In this document: one piece after another, positions 29,391 through 37,949 of the stretch
Layout of the letters: the number at the start of each line of letters is the position of its first letter
How positions within the stretch are numbered: position 1 is the stretch's first letter
Assembly: GCF_007679965.1 (NCBI RefSeq)
Contig: NZ_VEHL01000009.1
Location: 186,001 to 250,000, forward strand
Length of the DNA stretch: 64,000 bases
Origin: Bordetella genomosp. 13
Lineage (GTDB): Bacteria; Pseudomonadota; Gammaproteobacteria; Burkholderiales; Burkholderiaceae_B
Direction: 5' to 3'
The notes under the pieces: model-generated
Seen by the model: only the letters and a program-made list of their open reading frames with translations
Told to the model about the DNA's origin: nothing
Database searches by the model: none
Made by a program: the position numbers and the translations under genes

Positions 29391-30259
29391 GCGACGCCGC
29401 ACCCGTATTGGCCATCGTCGGCGTCGGCCTGATCGGCGGTTCGTTCGCCGCCGCGCTGCGCCGGGCGGGCAGGGTGGGGCAGGTGCTGGGCGTGGGGCGC
29501 AATCCGCAATCGCTGCAGCGCGCCGTCGAACTGGGCCTCATCGATCAGGCGGTCGATGCCGAACAGGCCGCGCAGCGCGCCGACCTGGTCATGCTGGCCA
29601 CGCCCGTGGGCAGCCTGGGCCCGGTATTGGCGCGCATGCGCCCGCACTTGCGGCCGGGCATCGTGCTCACCGACGGCGGCAGCACCAAGGCGGAAGTGGT
29701 CGAGGCCGCGCGCGCCGCGCTGGGCGAACACATTTCGTGCTTCGTGCCGGGCCACCCCATCGCGGGCGCCGAGCGCACCGGGCCCGAGGCGGCCGATGCC
29801 GCGCTCTACCAGGGCCGCACCGTGGTGCTGACGCCACTGCCCGAGAACCCACCCGAGGCCGTGGCCGCCGTGCGCGCCGCGTGGCAGGACTGCGGCGCGT
29901 CGGTCATCGACATGGATGCCGACGCCCACGACCGCGTGCTGGCCTCGATCAGCCACCTGCCGCATCTGCTGTCGTCCGTGTACATGGCGCAGGTGGCGTC
30001 GGCAGACGACGCCACGCAACGCCTGGCGCTGGCCGGCAGCGGTTTTCGCGATTTCACCCGCATCGCGGCCGGATCCGCCGAGATGTGGCGCGACATCTTC
30101 CTGTCCAACCAACCTGCGCTGCTGTCCGAGCTGGCGGCCTTGCGCGCCGTGCTGGACCAGGCCGAGCGGTCCCTGCGCGACGGCGATGGCCCCGCCCTGT
30201 ACGCCATGCTCGAGCACGCGGCCCAGGCGCGCCGCAGCTGGCGCAAGGACCCGCAATGA
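29387..30259 (+). CDS. tyrA: Prephenate dehydrogenase
   Basis: 290 residues. The N-terminal Rossmann motif is IVGVGLIGGSFAAALRRAG (residues 9-27). The His-containing block PGHPIAGAERTGPEAADA (catalytic region) and the helical C-terminal domain with ISHLPHLLSS and GSGFRDFTRIAAGS follow. It oxidatively decarboxylates prephenate to 4-hydroxyphenylpyruvate for tyrosine synthesis. It has no fused chorismate mutase and no obvious ACT domain. Both ends overlap neighbours: ATG with the hisC stop, and TGA with the ATG of repeat copy B. Confidence 0.96.
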   Translation: MSDAAPVLAIVGVGLIGGSFAAALRRAGRVGQVLGVGRNPQSLQRAVELGLIDQAVDAEQAAQRADLVMLATPVGSLGPVLARMRPHLRPGIVLTDGGSTKAEVVEAARAALGEHISCFVPGHPIAGAERTGPEAADAALYQGRTVVLTPLPENPPEAVAAVRAAWQDCGASVIDMDADAHDRVLASISHLPHLLSSVYMAQVASADDATQRLALAGSGFRDFTRIAAGSAEMWRDIFLSNQPALLSELAALRAVLDQAERSLRDGDGPALYAMLEHAAQARRSWRKDPQ

Positions 30260-30315
30260 GCCCGCCGGGCCGCCCCAAGGGCGAATACCGGAGTGCGCAG
30301 CACGAAGGTACACCC
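30256..30315 (+). repeat. 60-bp dispersed stop-start repeat, copy B (tyrA-aroA junction)
   Basis: It begins ATGAGC, supplying the TGA stop of tyrA, and runs toward aroA. It is 56/60 identical to copy A (21449-21508), with the same orientation relative to transcription and the same placement on the upstream stop codon. The encoded peptide core is GRPK-G-EYRSAQHEG. Short self-complementary pieces exist (CGCCC-CAA-GGGCG and GTGC-GCA-GCAC). The first is broken by the G-to-A change in copy A, so a conserved RNA fold is not supported by this pair. Confidence 0.9.
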
Positions 30316-30357
30316 GCCAACGCGCACCGCGACAATCCAGAGACCTTCCATGACTGA
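30256..30357 (+). CDS. 33-codon small ORF bridging tyrA and aroA (contains repeat copy B)
   Basis: The ATG overlaps the tyrA stop (ATGA) and the TGA overlaps the aroA start (the 8-base string ATGACTGA), so a ribosome could pass from tyrA to this ORF to aroA without leaving the message. The peptide is MSPPGRPKGEYRSAQHEGTP plus 13 further residues (ANAHRDNPETFHD), basic in its first half, with no signal or membrane segment. The first 20 codons are the repeat. I do not recognise a function; it may be a real small protein, a coupling device, or only a by-product of the repeat. Confidence 0.45.
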   Translation: MSPPGRPKGEYRSAQHEGTPANAHRDNPETFHD

Positions 30358-31672
30358 AGCCGATCATCTCGACCTGCCCCATGCCGTCCTGGCGCGCGGC
30401 GAGGTGGCCCTGCCGGGTTCCAAGAGCATCTCCAACCGCGTGCTGCTGCTGGCGGCGCTGGCCGAAGGCGCCACCGAGATCACCGGCCTGCTGGATTCCG
30501 ACGACACGCGCGTCATGCTGGCCGCGCTGCGGCAACTGGGCGTGCGCGTGGACGACCAGGGCGCCGGCCGCGTCACGGTACAGGGCGCCATGCGCTTTCC
30601 CACGCGCCAGGCCGACCTGTTCCTGGGCAACGCGGGCACCGCTTTCCGCCCGCTGACCGCCGCGCTGGCGCTGATGGGCGGCGACTACCGCCTGTCGGGC
30701 GTGCCGCGCATGCACGAGCGGCCCATCGGCGACCTGGTCGACGCCTTGCGCGGCCTGGGCGCCGACATCGATTATCTCGGCCAGGACGGCTACCCGCCGC
30801 TGCACGTCAAGCCGGGCGCGCCGCGCGCCGACGCGCCCGTGCGCGTGCAGGGCAACGTGTCCAGCCAGTTTCTGACGGCGCTGCTGCTGGCTGCGCCGCT
30901 GCTGGCGCGCGCCGCGGGGCGCGAGGTGGCCATCGAGGTCATCGGCGAACTCATCTCCAAGCCCTACATCGAGATCACGCTGAACCTGATGGCGCGCTAC
31001 GGCGTGGCCGTCCAGCGCGATGGTTGGCAGCGCTTCACGGTGCCGGCGCAGGCGGCGTACCGCAGCCCGGGCCGCATCGCGGTCGAGGGCGACGCGTCCA
31101 CGGCCTCGTACTTCCTGGCGCTGGGCGCCATCGGCGGCGGTCCGCTGCGCGTCACCGGTGTCGACGCGGACAGCATTCAGGGCGACGTGGCTTTCGCCGA
31201 GACGCTGCGCGCCATGGGCGTCACGATCGAATCCGGCGACGGCTGGCTTTCAGCCACTGGCGTGCGGGTCGCCCAGGGCGAACGCCTGCGCGCCTTCGAC
31301 GCGGATTTCAACCTGATTCCCGATGCCGCCATGACCGCCGCTGCGCTGGCCCTGTACGCCGACGGGCCGTGCCTGTTGCGCAACATCGGCAGTTGGCGCG
31401 TCAAGGAAACCGACCGCATCCACGCCATGCATACAGAGCTGGCCAAGCTGGGCGCGCGGGTGGAATCCGGTCCGGACTGGTTGCGGATCACGCCGCCCCA
31501 GCCAGGCCAATGGCGCGACGCGCACATCGGCACCTGGGACGACCACCGGATGGCGATGTGCTTCTCGCTGGCCGCCTTCGGGCCCGCCGCGGTGCGTATT
31601 CTGGACCCGGGCTGCGTCAGCAAGACGTTCCCCGGCTATTTCGACGTCTACGCGAGCCTGGTCAGCTCCTGA
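30350..31672 (+). CDS. aroA: 3-phosphoshikimate 1-carboxyvinyltransferase (EPSP synthase)
   Basis: 440 residues. It has the family motifs LPGSKSISNRVLLLAALAEG near the N-terminus, LFLGNAGTAFRPLTAAL (PEP-binding region), EGDASTASYF and the late RVKETDRIHAM and DHRMAMCFSLA. It joins PEP to shikimate-3-phosphate, the sixth shikimate step and the glyphosate target. The GNAGTA loop keeps the Gly typical of the sensitive class I type. The ATG at 30350 lies inside the 33-codon upstream ORF. Confidence 0.97.
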   Translation: MTEADHLDLPHAVLARGEVALPGSKSISNRVLLLAALAEGATEITGLLDSDDTRVMLAALRQLGVRVDDQGAGRVTVQGAMRFPTRQADLFLGNAGTAFRPLTAALALMGGDYRLSGVPRMHERPIGDLVDALRGLGADIDYLGQDGYPPLHVKPGAPRADAPVRVQGNVSSQFLTALLLAAPLLARAAGREVAIEVIGELISKPYIEITLNLMARYGVAVQRDGWQRFTVPAQAAYRSPGRIAVEGDASTASYFLALGAIGGGPLRVTGVDADSIQGDVAFAETLRAMGVTIESGDGWLSATGVRVAQGERLRAFDADFNLIPDAAMTAAALALYADGPCLLRNIGSWRVKETDRIHAMHTELAKLGARVESGPDWLRITPPQPGQWRDAHIGTWDDHRMAMCFSLAAFGPAAVRILDPGCVSKTFPGYFDVYASLVSS

Positions 31673-31689
31673 ATCCAAGAGGGATACGC

Positions 31690-32394
31690 ATGCATCCATC
31701 CCCTGTGGCGCCCGCCGACGGCGCCGTCCCGGTCATCGCCATCGATGGCCCCACCGCCTCGGGCAAGGGCACCATCGCCCACCGCGTGGCCGACGCGCTG
31801 GGCTGGACGGTGCTGGACAGCGGCGCGCTGTACCGCCTGACCGCCCTGGTCGCGATCAACCGCAACATCTCCTCCGATGACGCCGCCACGCTTGCCGAGG
31901 CGGCCCGCACGCTGGACGTGCGCTTCGAGGGGCCGTCCATCCTGCTGGAGGGCGTCGAGGTCGCGGACGCGATCCGCCAGGAGCAGGTGGGCAACCTGGC
32001 CTCGCGCATCGCCGGCTATCCCGCCCTGCGCGAGGCGCTGCTGGACCGCCAGCGGGCCTTCCGCCAGGCGCCCGGCCTGGTGGCCGACGGCCGCGACATG
32101 GGCACGGTGGTCTTTCCGGACGCCCCGCTGAAGATATTTCTGGTGGCCGACGTCGAGGCCAGGGCGCGGAGGCGGTGTAAGCAGTTGATCGACAAGGGAA
32201 ATCCGGCTAATATTGACGACCTGCTATCCACCGTGCTGGAAGATTTGCGCGCACGCGATGCGCGCGACTCGCAGCGCGCCGCGGCGCCGCTGGTCGCAGC
32301 GGCCGATGCCCACGAGCTCGATTCGTCGAATCTCACGATCGAGCAGACGGTGCAGGCGGTGCTGGATCATTGGCACCGGCAGGCAGGGAAGTAG
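31690..32394 (+). CDS. cmk: Cytidylate kinase
   Basis: 234 residues with the P-loop AIDGPTASGKGTIAHRVADA near the N-terminus, the NMP-binding YRLTALVA region and the GRDMGTVVFPDAPLKIFL block that is diagnostic for Cmk. The Arg-rich lid ARARRRCKQL follows. It phosphorylates CMP and dCMP with ATP. It sits between aroA and rpsA, an order found in many proteobacteria. AGAGGG precedes the ATG. Confidence 0.97.
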   Translation: MHPSPVAPADGAVPVIAIDGPTASGKGTIAHRVADALGWTVLDSGALYRLTALVAINRNISSDDAATLAEAARTLDVRFEGPSILLEGVEVADAIRQEQVGNLASRIAGYPALREALLDRQRAFRQAPGLVADGRDMGTVVFPDAPLKIFLVADVEARARRRCKQLIDKGNPANIDDLLSTVLEDLRARDARDSQRAAAPLVAAADAHELDSSNLTIEQTVQAVLDHWHRQAGK

Positions 32395-32573
32395 GCTGCA
32401 CCGATTTTTTCGCTGTATTTTTTGCTGTAGGCCCTGGCGGCCAAGCGCGCATCCCCACGGGACCACCCCGCAAGCATGCGTGATGCCGACAGGTTTCTTT
32501 CACTCCGCTGAGGCGGGCAATCCGCCCTGGCGTGTATTCAAACCGGCCATTTTGGCCATGGACGCATAACCTA
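32395..32573 (+). promoter_or_regulatory. rpsA leader with U-rich direct repeat
   Basis: 179 bp between cmk and rpsA. At its start lie two tandem near-copies, ATTTTTTCGCTGT (32404-32416) and ATTTTTTGCTGT (32417-32428), a rare T-rich tract in this GC-rich DNA. S1 prefers U-rich single-stranded RNA and rpsA is autoregulated in E. coli, so a role in autoregulation is conceivable. No clear hairpin terminator for cmk is visible. Confidence 0.4.
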
Positions 32574-34286
32574 ATGTCTTCCGTTTCCACTTCCGACTTT
32601 GGCGGCGAAAGCTTTGCCGCCCTCTTCGCCGAGAGCCTCAAGAACCAGGACATGAAGTCCGGTGAGGTCATCAGCGCTGAAGTCGTTCGCATCGATCACA
32701 ACTTCGTGGTCGTCAACGCCGGCCTGAAGTCCGAGGCGCTGGTTCCCCTGGAAGAGTTCCTGAACGACCAAGGCGAACTCGAAGTCCAGCCCGGCGACTA
32801 CGTCTCCGTGGCCATCGACTCGCTGGAAAACGGCTACGGCGACACGATCCTGTCGCGTGACCGCGCCAAGCGCCTGTCGGCCTGGCTGCAGCTGGAAACC
32901 GCGCTCGAGAACGGCGAGCTGGTCACCGGCACCATCACCGGCAAGGTCAAGGGCGGCCTGACCGTCATGACCAACGGCATCCGCGCGTTCCTGCCGGGCT
33001 CGCTGGTCGACCTGCGCCCCGTCAAGGACACGACGCCGTACGAAGGCAAGACCCTGGAATTCAAGGTCATCAAGCTGGACCGCAAGCGCAACAACGTCGT
33101 GCTGTCGCGCCGCCAGGTGCTGGAAGCCAGCATGGGCGAAGAGCGCCAGAAGCTGCTCGAAACCCTGCACGAAGGTGCGGTGGTCAAGGGCGTGGTCAAG
33201 AACATCACCGACTACGGCGCGTTCGTCGACCTGGGCGGCATCGATGGCCTGCTGCACATCACCGACATGGCATGGCGCCGCGTGCGTCACCCGTCCGAGG
33301 TCCTGCAGGTGGGTCAGGAAGTCGAAGCCAAGGTCCTCAAGTTCGACCAGGAAAAGAGCCGCGTCTCGCTGGGCGTCAAGCAGCTGGGCGAAGATCCGTG
33401 GGTGGGCCTGGCTCGCCGCTACCCGCAAGGCACCCGTCTGTTCGGCAAGGTCACCAACCTGACCGACTACGGCGCGTTCGTGGAAGTCGAAGCCGGCATC
33501 GAAGGCCTGGTGCACGTCTCCGAAATGGACTGGACCAACAAGAACGTCGATCCGCGCAAGGTCGTCACCCTGGGCGAAGAAGTCGAAGTCATGGTCCTGG
33601 AGATCGACGAAGACCGTCGCCGTATCTCGCTGGGCATGAAGCAGTGCCGCCAGAACCCGTGGGAAGAGTTCGCCACCAACTTCAAGCGTGGTGACAAGGT
33701 CCGCGGCGCCATCAAGTCGATCACCGACTTCGGCGTGTTCGTCGGCCTGCCCGGCGGCATCGATGGCCTGGTTCACCTGTCCGACCTGTCGTGGACGGAA
33801 ACCGGCGAAGAAGCCGTGCGCAACTTCAAGAAGGGCGACGAGCTCGAAGCCGTGGTCCTGGGCATCGACACCGACAAGGAACGCATCTCGCTGGGCATCA
33901 AGCAGCTGGAAGGCGACCCCTTCAACAACTTCGTCGCCACCTATGACAAGGGCGCCGTCGTTCCTGGCACGATCAAGTCGGTCGAAGCCAAGGGCGCCGT
34001 CATCACCCTGTCGGTCGACGTCGAAGGCTACCTGCGCGCCTCGGAAATCTCCGCTGGCCGCGTCGAAGACGCCACCACCGTGCTGAAGGCCGGCGAGAAC
34101 GTCGAAGCCATGATCATCAACATCGACCGCAAGGCGCGTTCGATCCAGCTGTCGATCAAGGCTCGCGACAACGCCGAAACGGCCGAGACCATCCAGCGCA
34201 TGTCGGATGCCAGCGCCTCGTCGGGCACCACCAACCTGGGCGCCCTGCTGAAGGCCAAGCTGGACCAACAGCGCAACGACGGTTGA
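32574..34286 (+). CDS. rpsA: 30S ribosomal protein S1
   Basis: 570 residues with six S1 RNA-binding repeats, seen by the recurring pattern G.V..I...G.FV.L.GI.GL.H.S, e.g. ITDYGAFVDLGGIDGLLHIT and LTDYGAFVEVEAGIEGLVHV. It brings mRNA to the 30S subunit and is essential for most initiation. The start MSSVSTSDFGGESFAALFAE matches beta-proteobacterial S1. It is followed after 3 bp by ihfB, as in many proteobacteria. Confidence 0.98.
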   Translation: MSSVSTSDFGGESFAALFAESLKNQDMKSGEVISAEVVRIDHNFVVVNAGLKSEALVPLEEFLNDQGELEVQPGDYVSVAIDSLENGYGDTILSRDRAKRLSAWLQLETALENGELVTGTITGKVKGGLTVMTNGIRAFLPGSLVDLRPVKDTTPYEGKTLEFKVIKLDRKRNNVVLSRRQVLEASMGEERQKLLETLHEGAVVKGVVKNITDYGAFVDLGGIDGLLHITDMAWRRVRHPSEVLQVGQEVEAKVLKFDQEKSRVSLGVKQLGEDPWVGLARRYPQGTRLFGKVTNLTDYGAFVEVEAGIEGLVHVSEMDWTNKNVDPRKVVTLGEEVEVMVLEIDEDRRRISLGMKQCRQNPWEEFATNFKRGDKVRGAIKSITDFGVFVGLPGGIDGLVHLSDLSWTETGEEAVRNFKKGDELEAVVLGIDTDKERISLGIKQLEGDPFNNFVATYDKGAVVPGTIKSVEAKGAVITLSVDVEGYLRASEISAGRVEDATTVLKAGENVEAMIINIDRKARSIQLSIKARDNAETAETIQRMSDASASSGTTNLGALLKAKLDQQRNDG

Positions 34287-34289
34287 TAA

Positions 34290-34655
34290 GTGACCAAGTC
34301 GGAGCTGATCGCCGCGCTGGCGGCCCGCTACCCTCAGCTGGCCGCCCGCGACACCGACTACGCCGTCAAGACCATGCTTGACGCAATGACCCAGGCCCTG
34401 GCCTCGGGTCAACGCATCGAGATCCGTGGTTTCGGCAGCTTTTCGTTGTCGCAACGGTCTCCCAGGATCGGGCGCAACCCGAAGTCGGGCGAACAAGTGC
34501 TGGTGCCTGGTAAGCAGGTGCCGCACTTCAAGGCCGGCAAGGAACTGCGCGAACGCGTGGACCTGGTTGCCAGCGAGCGGGACGGCGCGGCCTCGTCGAG
34601 TACGGCGGATTCCGATCCGCAGGCCTCGACGATGGACATGCATGCGATGCACTGA
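34290..34655 (+). CDS. ihfB: Integration host factor subunit beta
   Basis: 121 residues from a GTG start 3 bp after the rpsA stop (VTKSELIAALAARYPQLAAR). The DNA-binding beta-arm is intact: IEIRGFGSFSLSQRSPRIGR, then NPKSGEQVLVPGK with the intercalating Pro. It pairs with IHF-alpha to bend DNA. The C-terminal extension of about 25 residues, Ser/Asp-rich and ending MDMHAMH, is longer than the about 95-residue E. coli protein. A strong terminator follows. Confidence 0.96.
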   Translation: MTKSELIAALAARYPQLAARDTDYAVKTMLDAMTQALASGQRIEIRGFGSFSLSQRSPRIGRNPKSGEQVLVPGKQVPHFKAGKELRERVDLVASERDGAASSSTADSDPQASTMDMHAMH

Positions 34656-34685
34656 CTGAAACACTGACTGACGAAAGCAATGCCC

Positions 34686-34718
34686 GAAGCCCTCCGAAAG
34701 GAGGGCTTCTTGTTTTTG
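34686..34718 (+). terminator. Rho-independent terminator after ihfB
   Basis: Stem GAAGCCCTCC / GGAGGGCTTC closed by a GAAA tetraloop and followed by TTGTTTTT. It ends the gyrA-ihfB cluster. Confidence 0.95.
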
Positions 34719-34729
34719 CGGGCTTGCGC

Positions 34730-37672
34730 TCAGCCCGCCGGCTTCGCGTCGGCCAGGTACGCGGCCACGTCCACATGGTCGATCTGCTGCGGCGCCAGGT
34801 AGGTTTCCGCATAGCGCTGGAACACACCCGTGCTCAGGAACAGCTTGAACAGGTCGCCGTCGATGTGTCCGCGGTTGCGAAAGCCCGCCAGGATCTGCAC
34901 CGCCTCGGAAAGCGGCTTGGCCTTCTTGTAGGGACGGTCCGACGAGGTCAGGGCCTCGAAGATGTCGGCGATGGCCATGATGCGCGCGGGGATGGAGAGC
35001 TGTTCGCCGCGCAGGCGGCGCGGATAGCCCGTGCCCGCCAGCGTCTCGTGGTGCGTGCCGGCGTATTCGGGCACGCGCTGCAGATTGGGCGGCAGGGGCA
35101 ACTGGTCCAGCATCACGATGGTCTGGATGATGTGCTCGTTGATCTTGAAGCGCTCTTCGGGCGTGAGCGTGCCGCGTTCGATGGCCAGGTTGTGCAGTTC
35201 GCCGAAGTCGTACAGGTTGCGCGGCACGTCCATGCGGAAGCCGTAGCGCTCGTCGTAGCGGTGGCGGTCCGTGCGCGGCACGACGTGCTCGGGCCGGTCG
35301 GCCAGCAGGGGCTCGCGCACGGGCAGCGCGGGCACCGGCACGGCGGCCAGGCGGTCCTGCTCGGCGTACGACAGGCCGATGCGGTCGTCGAAATAGCGTA
35401 GCCAGGTGCGCTCGCCGATCTGGCGCAGGCGTTCGGCCGTGCCCGCCGGCATGCCTTCGCCGCCGATGTTGCACTGGGCGACGAACGCGTAGTCCTCGTG
35501 CAGCCGCGCGCGCTGGGCTTCGTAGCCGCGTTGCGCGTCGCCGGGGTCGGCGCCCGACAGCAGCGCTTGCAGCCGCTGGATCTCGGCGTCGCGCAGCAGC
35601 ACCTCGAAACGCGTGCGGATCTCGTGGATGCGGTTGTAGATGGTCTCCAGCTTGGTGGCCTTGTCCACCACGTGCTCGGGCGTGGTGACCTTGCCGCAAT
35701 CGTGCAGCCAGGTGCCGATGCGGAATTCGCGCCATTCTTCCTCGGTCTCGAAGCGGAAGCCGGCCAGCGGGCCGCTCTTCACCTTGCAGGCCTCTTCGGC
35801 CAGCATGCGCGCCAGTTCGGGCACGCGCGCGCAATGCGCGCCGGTGTAGGCGCTCTTGGCGTCGATGGCGCCCGCGATCAGCTGCAGCATCGAGTCCATC
35901 AGTTCGCGCTGCGCCGCCATCAGGTCCAGGTTCTCCAGGGCGATGCCGGCCTGCGCCGCCAGGGTCTGGGCATAGCGCAGCGTGTCGGCGTCGAAGCCCG
36001 CGCCCTGGCGCTGGCCGTGATCCGACAGCACCAGCACGCCCAGCGGCTTGTCGCCGCGCGCCAGTACGGGCACGGCCAGCAGCGCGCGGGGCTCGCCGCC
36101 CGGCAGCAGGCGCTGCACGCCCAGGTCGAACTCGTGCACCGAGGTGTCCAGCCGCAGCGGCCGCTTGTGCGCCAGGGCCCACACGCAAGGATCCAGCGGT
36201 GTGTCCTGCGCCGACACGTGCAGGGCGGGCGTCGGCCAGTCGTGGTTGTCTTCGTAGGCGTGCGCGGCCAGTTGCAGCGTGTCCTGGCGCGTGCACAGCC
36301 AGAACTGGCCGGCGCGCGCGTGGGCCAGCTGGCAAGCGCTTTCCAGAATCTGGCGCAGCACGGTGTCGCGGCTGCGCCGCGAGGCCAGCTGCATGCCGCT
36401 GTCCAGCAGGCCTTGCAGATTGACGCGCGCGTCGTCGAGCTCTTCGGTGCGCTGCCGGATGGCGGTCTTCATGGTGTGCTGGGCCGCGCCCAGCAGGTCG
36501 ATCTCGCGAAAGACCGAGTGCACCGTACGCTCGCCGCTGAAATCCAGGCGCTGGATGCGTTCGGCATCGGTGGCCAACTGCTCCAGCGCGCCCGAGATGC
36601 GCCGCGCCACCACGTAGGTCAGCGGCAGGAACAGCGCCAGGACGGCCAGTCCGAACACCAGCAGGCCATTGCGGGCGTTGTCCACCGAGCCGGTATAGAG
36701 GCTCATCGGCGCGAAGGCGACCACGTGGACCGACGCGCGCGGCGTGACCGCCACGGAACGGCTGGCATAGGCCAGGTCGGCCTCGCCCACCGTGATGATC
36801 CGCGTGCCGTTCTGGCGCAATAGCTGCGCCGCCTGCACGAACAGCGGATTGGCCGAGCGCGAGGCCAGTTGCAGCGTGTCCACCATCGGCGCATTGAAGC
36901 TGCGGCTGGCGTGCGCGGCCAGCACGCGGCCGCGGTCGTCCGCGATCAGCACGCCGCCGTCGCGGCCCTCCAGCGATTCCGAGGCGAAGCTTTCCAGGTC
37001 GCCCAGGGTGACGTCGGCGCCGAACACGCCGCTGCCTTCGCGCAGCGCGCGCGACAGCGTCAGGCCCAGTCCCTGCAACGAATCGAATACATACGGATCG
37101 GTGATGTGCACGCCCGGCGCGGCCAGGGCGCTGTCGTACCAGGGCCGCGAGCTGGGCACGTAGGTGGCCGTGTTGGACAGCGTGCCCAGCTCTTTCTCGT
37201 TGGGCGCCAGGAAGCGATAGGTTTCGGTGTGCGTGGCGGGATCGATCAGTCGGATGGCATAGAACGTGCCCGCTGGCGCGTGTATGCGGTCGGCGATGCG
37301 AGGGTCGCCACGCACGCCGATCACCTGCAGGAACGAGCCGTCGCCGAAGCCGTAATACAGGCTGTAGATGCGCGGATGCGCGCGCAGCGAGGCCATCAGC
37401 GCGGGCACCAGCGCGGTCTGATTGATCGCGCCGCCCACCTGCACCTGCTGCGGCAGCAATATCGACTGCGCGTCGACCACGCCGACGGCATTGGACAGCG
37501 CCGCCTGCAGCTGGTCGGCATTGCGCTGGGCGATCAGCGAGAACACCGTGCTGGCGCCGTCCTCGGACAGGCTGCGCAGCCTGGACATGGAAAACACGAT
37601 CATGGCCGTCGTCAATGCCAGCACGAACGCGCCCAGCAGCAGGGTGGGCAGCAGGTGAAAGCGGACTTTCAT
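34730..37672 (-). CDS. Membrane HD-GYP domain phosphodiesterase/receptor (Cache-HAMP-GAF-HD-GYP)
   Basis: 980 residues. TM1 at about 8-28, a periplasmic double-Cache-like sensor (about 35-330), TM2 at about 334-356, HAMP (about 357-410), GAF (about 420-580), then HD-GYP. The HD motif HDCGK is at 657-661, and the GYP part (HHETLAGTGYP) at 874-884. Between them an insertion of roughly 150 residues (about 690-835) separates what is normally one compact domain. HD-GYP enzymes hydrolyse cyclic-di-GMP to GMP, so it should lower c-di-GMP in response to a periplasmic ligand. Metal ligands His, Asp, HH and GYP are all present, so activity is plausible. It is a single gene, convergent with ihfB. Confidence 0.88.
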   Translation of the reverse strand: MKVRFHLLPTLLLGAFVLALTTAMIVFSMSRLRSLSEDGASTVFSLIAQRNADQLQAALSNAVGVVDAQSILLPQQVQVGGAINQTALVPALMASLRAHPRIYSLYYGFGDGSFLQVIGVRGDPRIADRIHAPAGTFYAIRLIDPATHTETYRFLAPNEKELGTLSNTATYVPSSRPWYDSALAAPGVHITDPYVFDSLQGLGLTLSRALREGSGVFGADVTLGDLESFASESLEGRDGGVLIADDRGRVLAAHASRSFNAPMVDTLQLASRSANPLFVQAAQLLRQNGTRIITVGEADLAYASRSVAVTPRASVHVVAFAPMSLYTGSVDNARNGLLVFGLAVLALFLPLTYVVARRISGALEQLATDAERIQRLDFSGERTVHSVFREIDLLGAAQHTMKTAIRQRTEELDDARVNLQGLLDSGMQLASRRSRDTVLRQILESACQLAHARAGQFWLCTRQDTLQLAAHAYEDNHDWPTPALHVSAQDTPLDPCVWALAHKRPLRLDTSVHEFDLGVQRLLPGGEPRALLAVPVLARGDKPLGVLVLSDHGQRQGAGFDADTLRYAQTLAAQAGIALENLDLMAAQRELMDSMLQLIAGAIDAKSAYTGAHCARVPELARMLAEEACKVKSGPLAGFRFETEEEWREFRIGTWLHDCGKVTTPEHVVDKATKLETIYNRIHEIRTRFEVLLRDAEIQRLQALLSGADPGDAQRGYEAQRARLHEDYAFVAQCNIGGEGMPAGTAERLRQIGERTWLRYFDDRIGLSYAEQDRLAAVPVPALPVREPLLADRPEHVVPRTDRHRYDERYGFRMDVPRNLYDFGELHNLAIERGTLTPEERFKINEHIIQTIVMLDQLPLPPNLQRVPEYAGTHHETLAGTGYPRRLRGEQLSIPARIMAIADIFEALTSSDRPYKKAKPLSEAVQILAGFRNRGHIDGDLFKLFLSTGVFQRYAETYLAPQQIDHVDVAAYLADAKPAG

Positions 37673-37949
37673 GAGATGAGTTCCTGCGCGAGGACGCCGC
37701 GGCCGATCCGTGCTGATGCCTCACGCGATCGTAGACGATAGTGCGGCAATTAGACACTGTTGGTTACAGTGCGAAGAAATCGCGAGGAGAATGCGAAGGA
37801 ATTACTCGGCGCTGCCGAAATGCACCAGGGCGGTGCGTAGCCGAGAGGTTCCGCCCGGGCCGGGCGGGCGCGGGCGGACCCAGGGGCGGCATACGGCACG
37901 CAGGTCGATGCCGCCGGGCCTGGCGCGTGGCCAGGCCGGCTCACGAGGA
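37673..37949. other. Intergenic region between the HD-GYP gene and ttuC (277 bp)
   Basis: It contains several short hairpins: CTCGGC (37805-37810) with GCCGAG (37840-37845) enclosing GCACC/GGTGC, and CCGCCCG-GGC-CGGGCGG (about 37851-37867). None has a T-tract on the ttuC strand, so any termination would not be of the classic type. No gene is seen. Confidence 0.4.

Noticed and set aside
30256..30315. A conserved RNA structure (riboswitch-like) in the 60-bp repeat
   Set aside because: The short stems are weak, and the one change that falls in a stem (G to A in copy A) is not compensated, so two copies give no support for a fold.
32571..37757. A 1728-codon open frame on the minus strand covering rpsA, ihfB and the HD-GYP gene
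   Set aside because: It crosses gene boundaries in the wrong frame of known proteins, and its translation is Arg/Ala-rich with no domain. It is a product of high GC.
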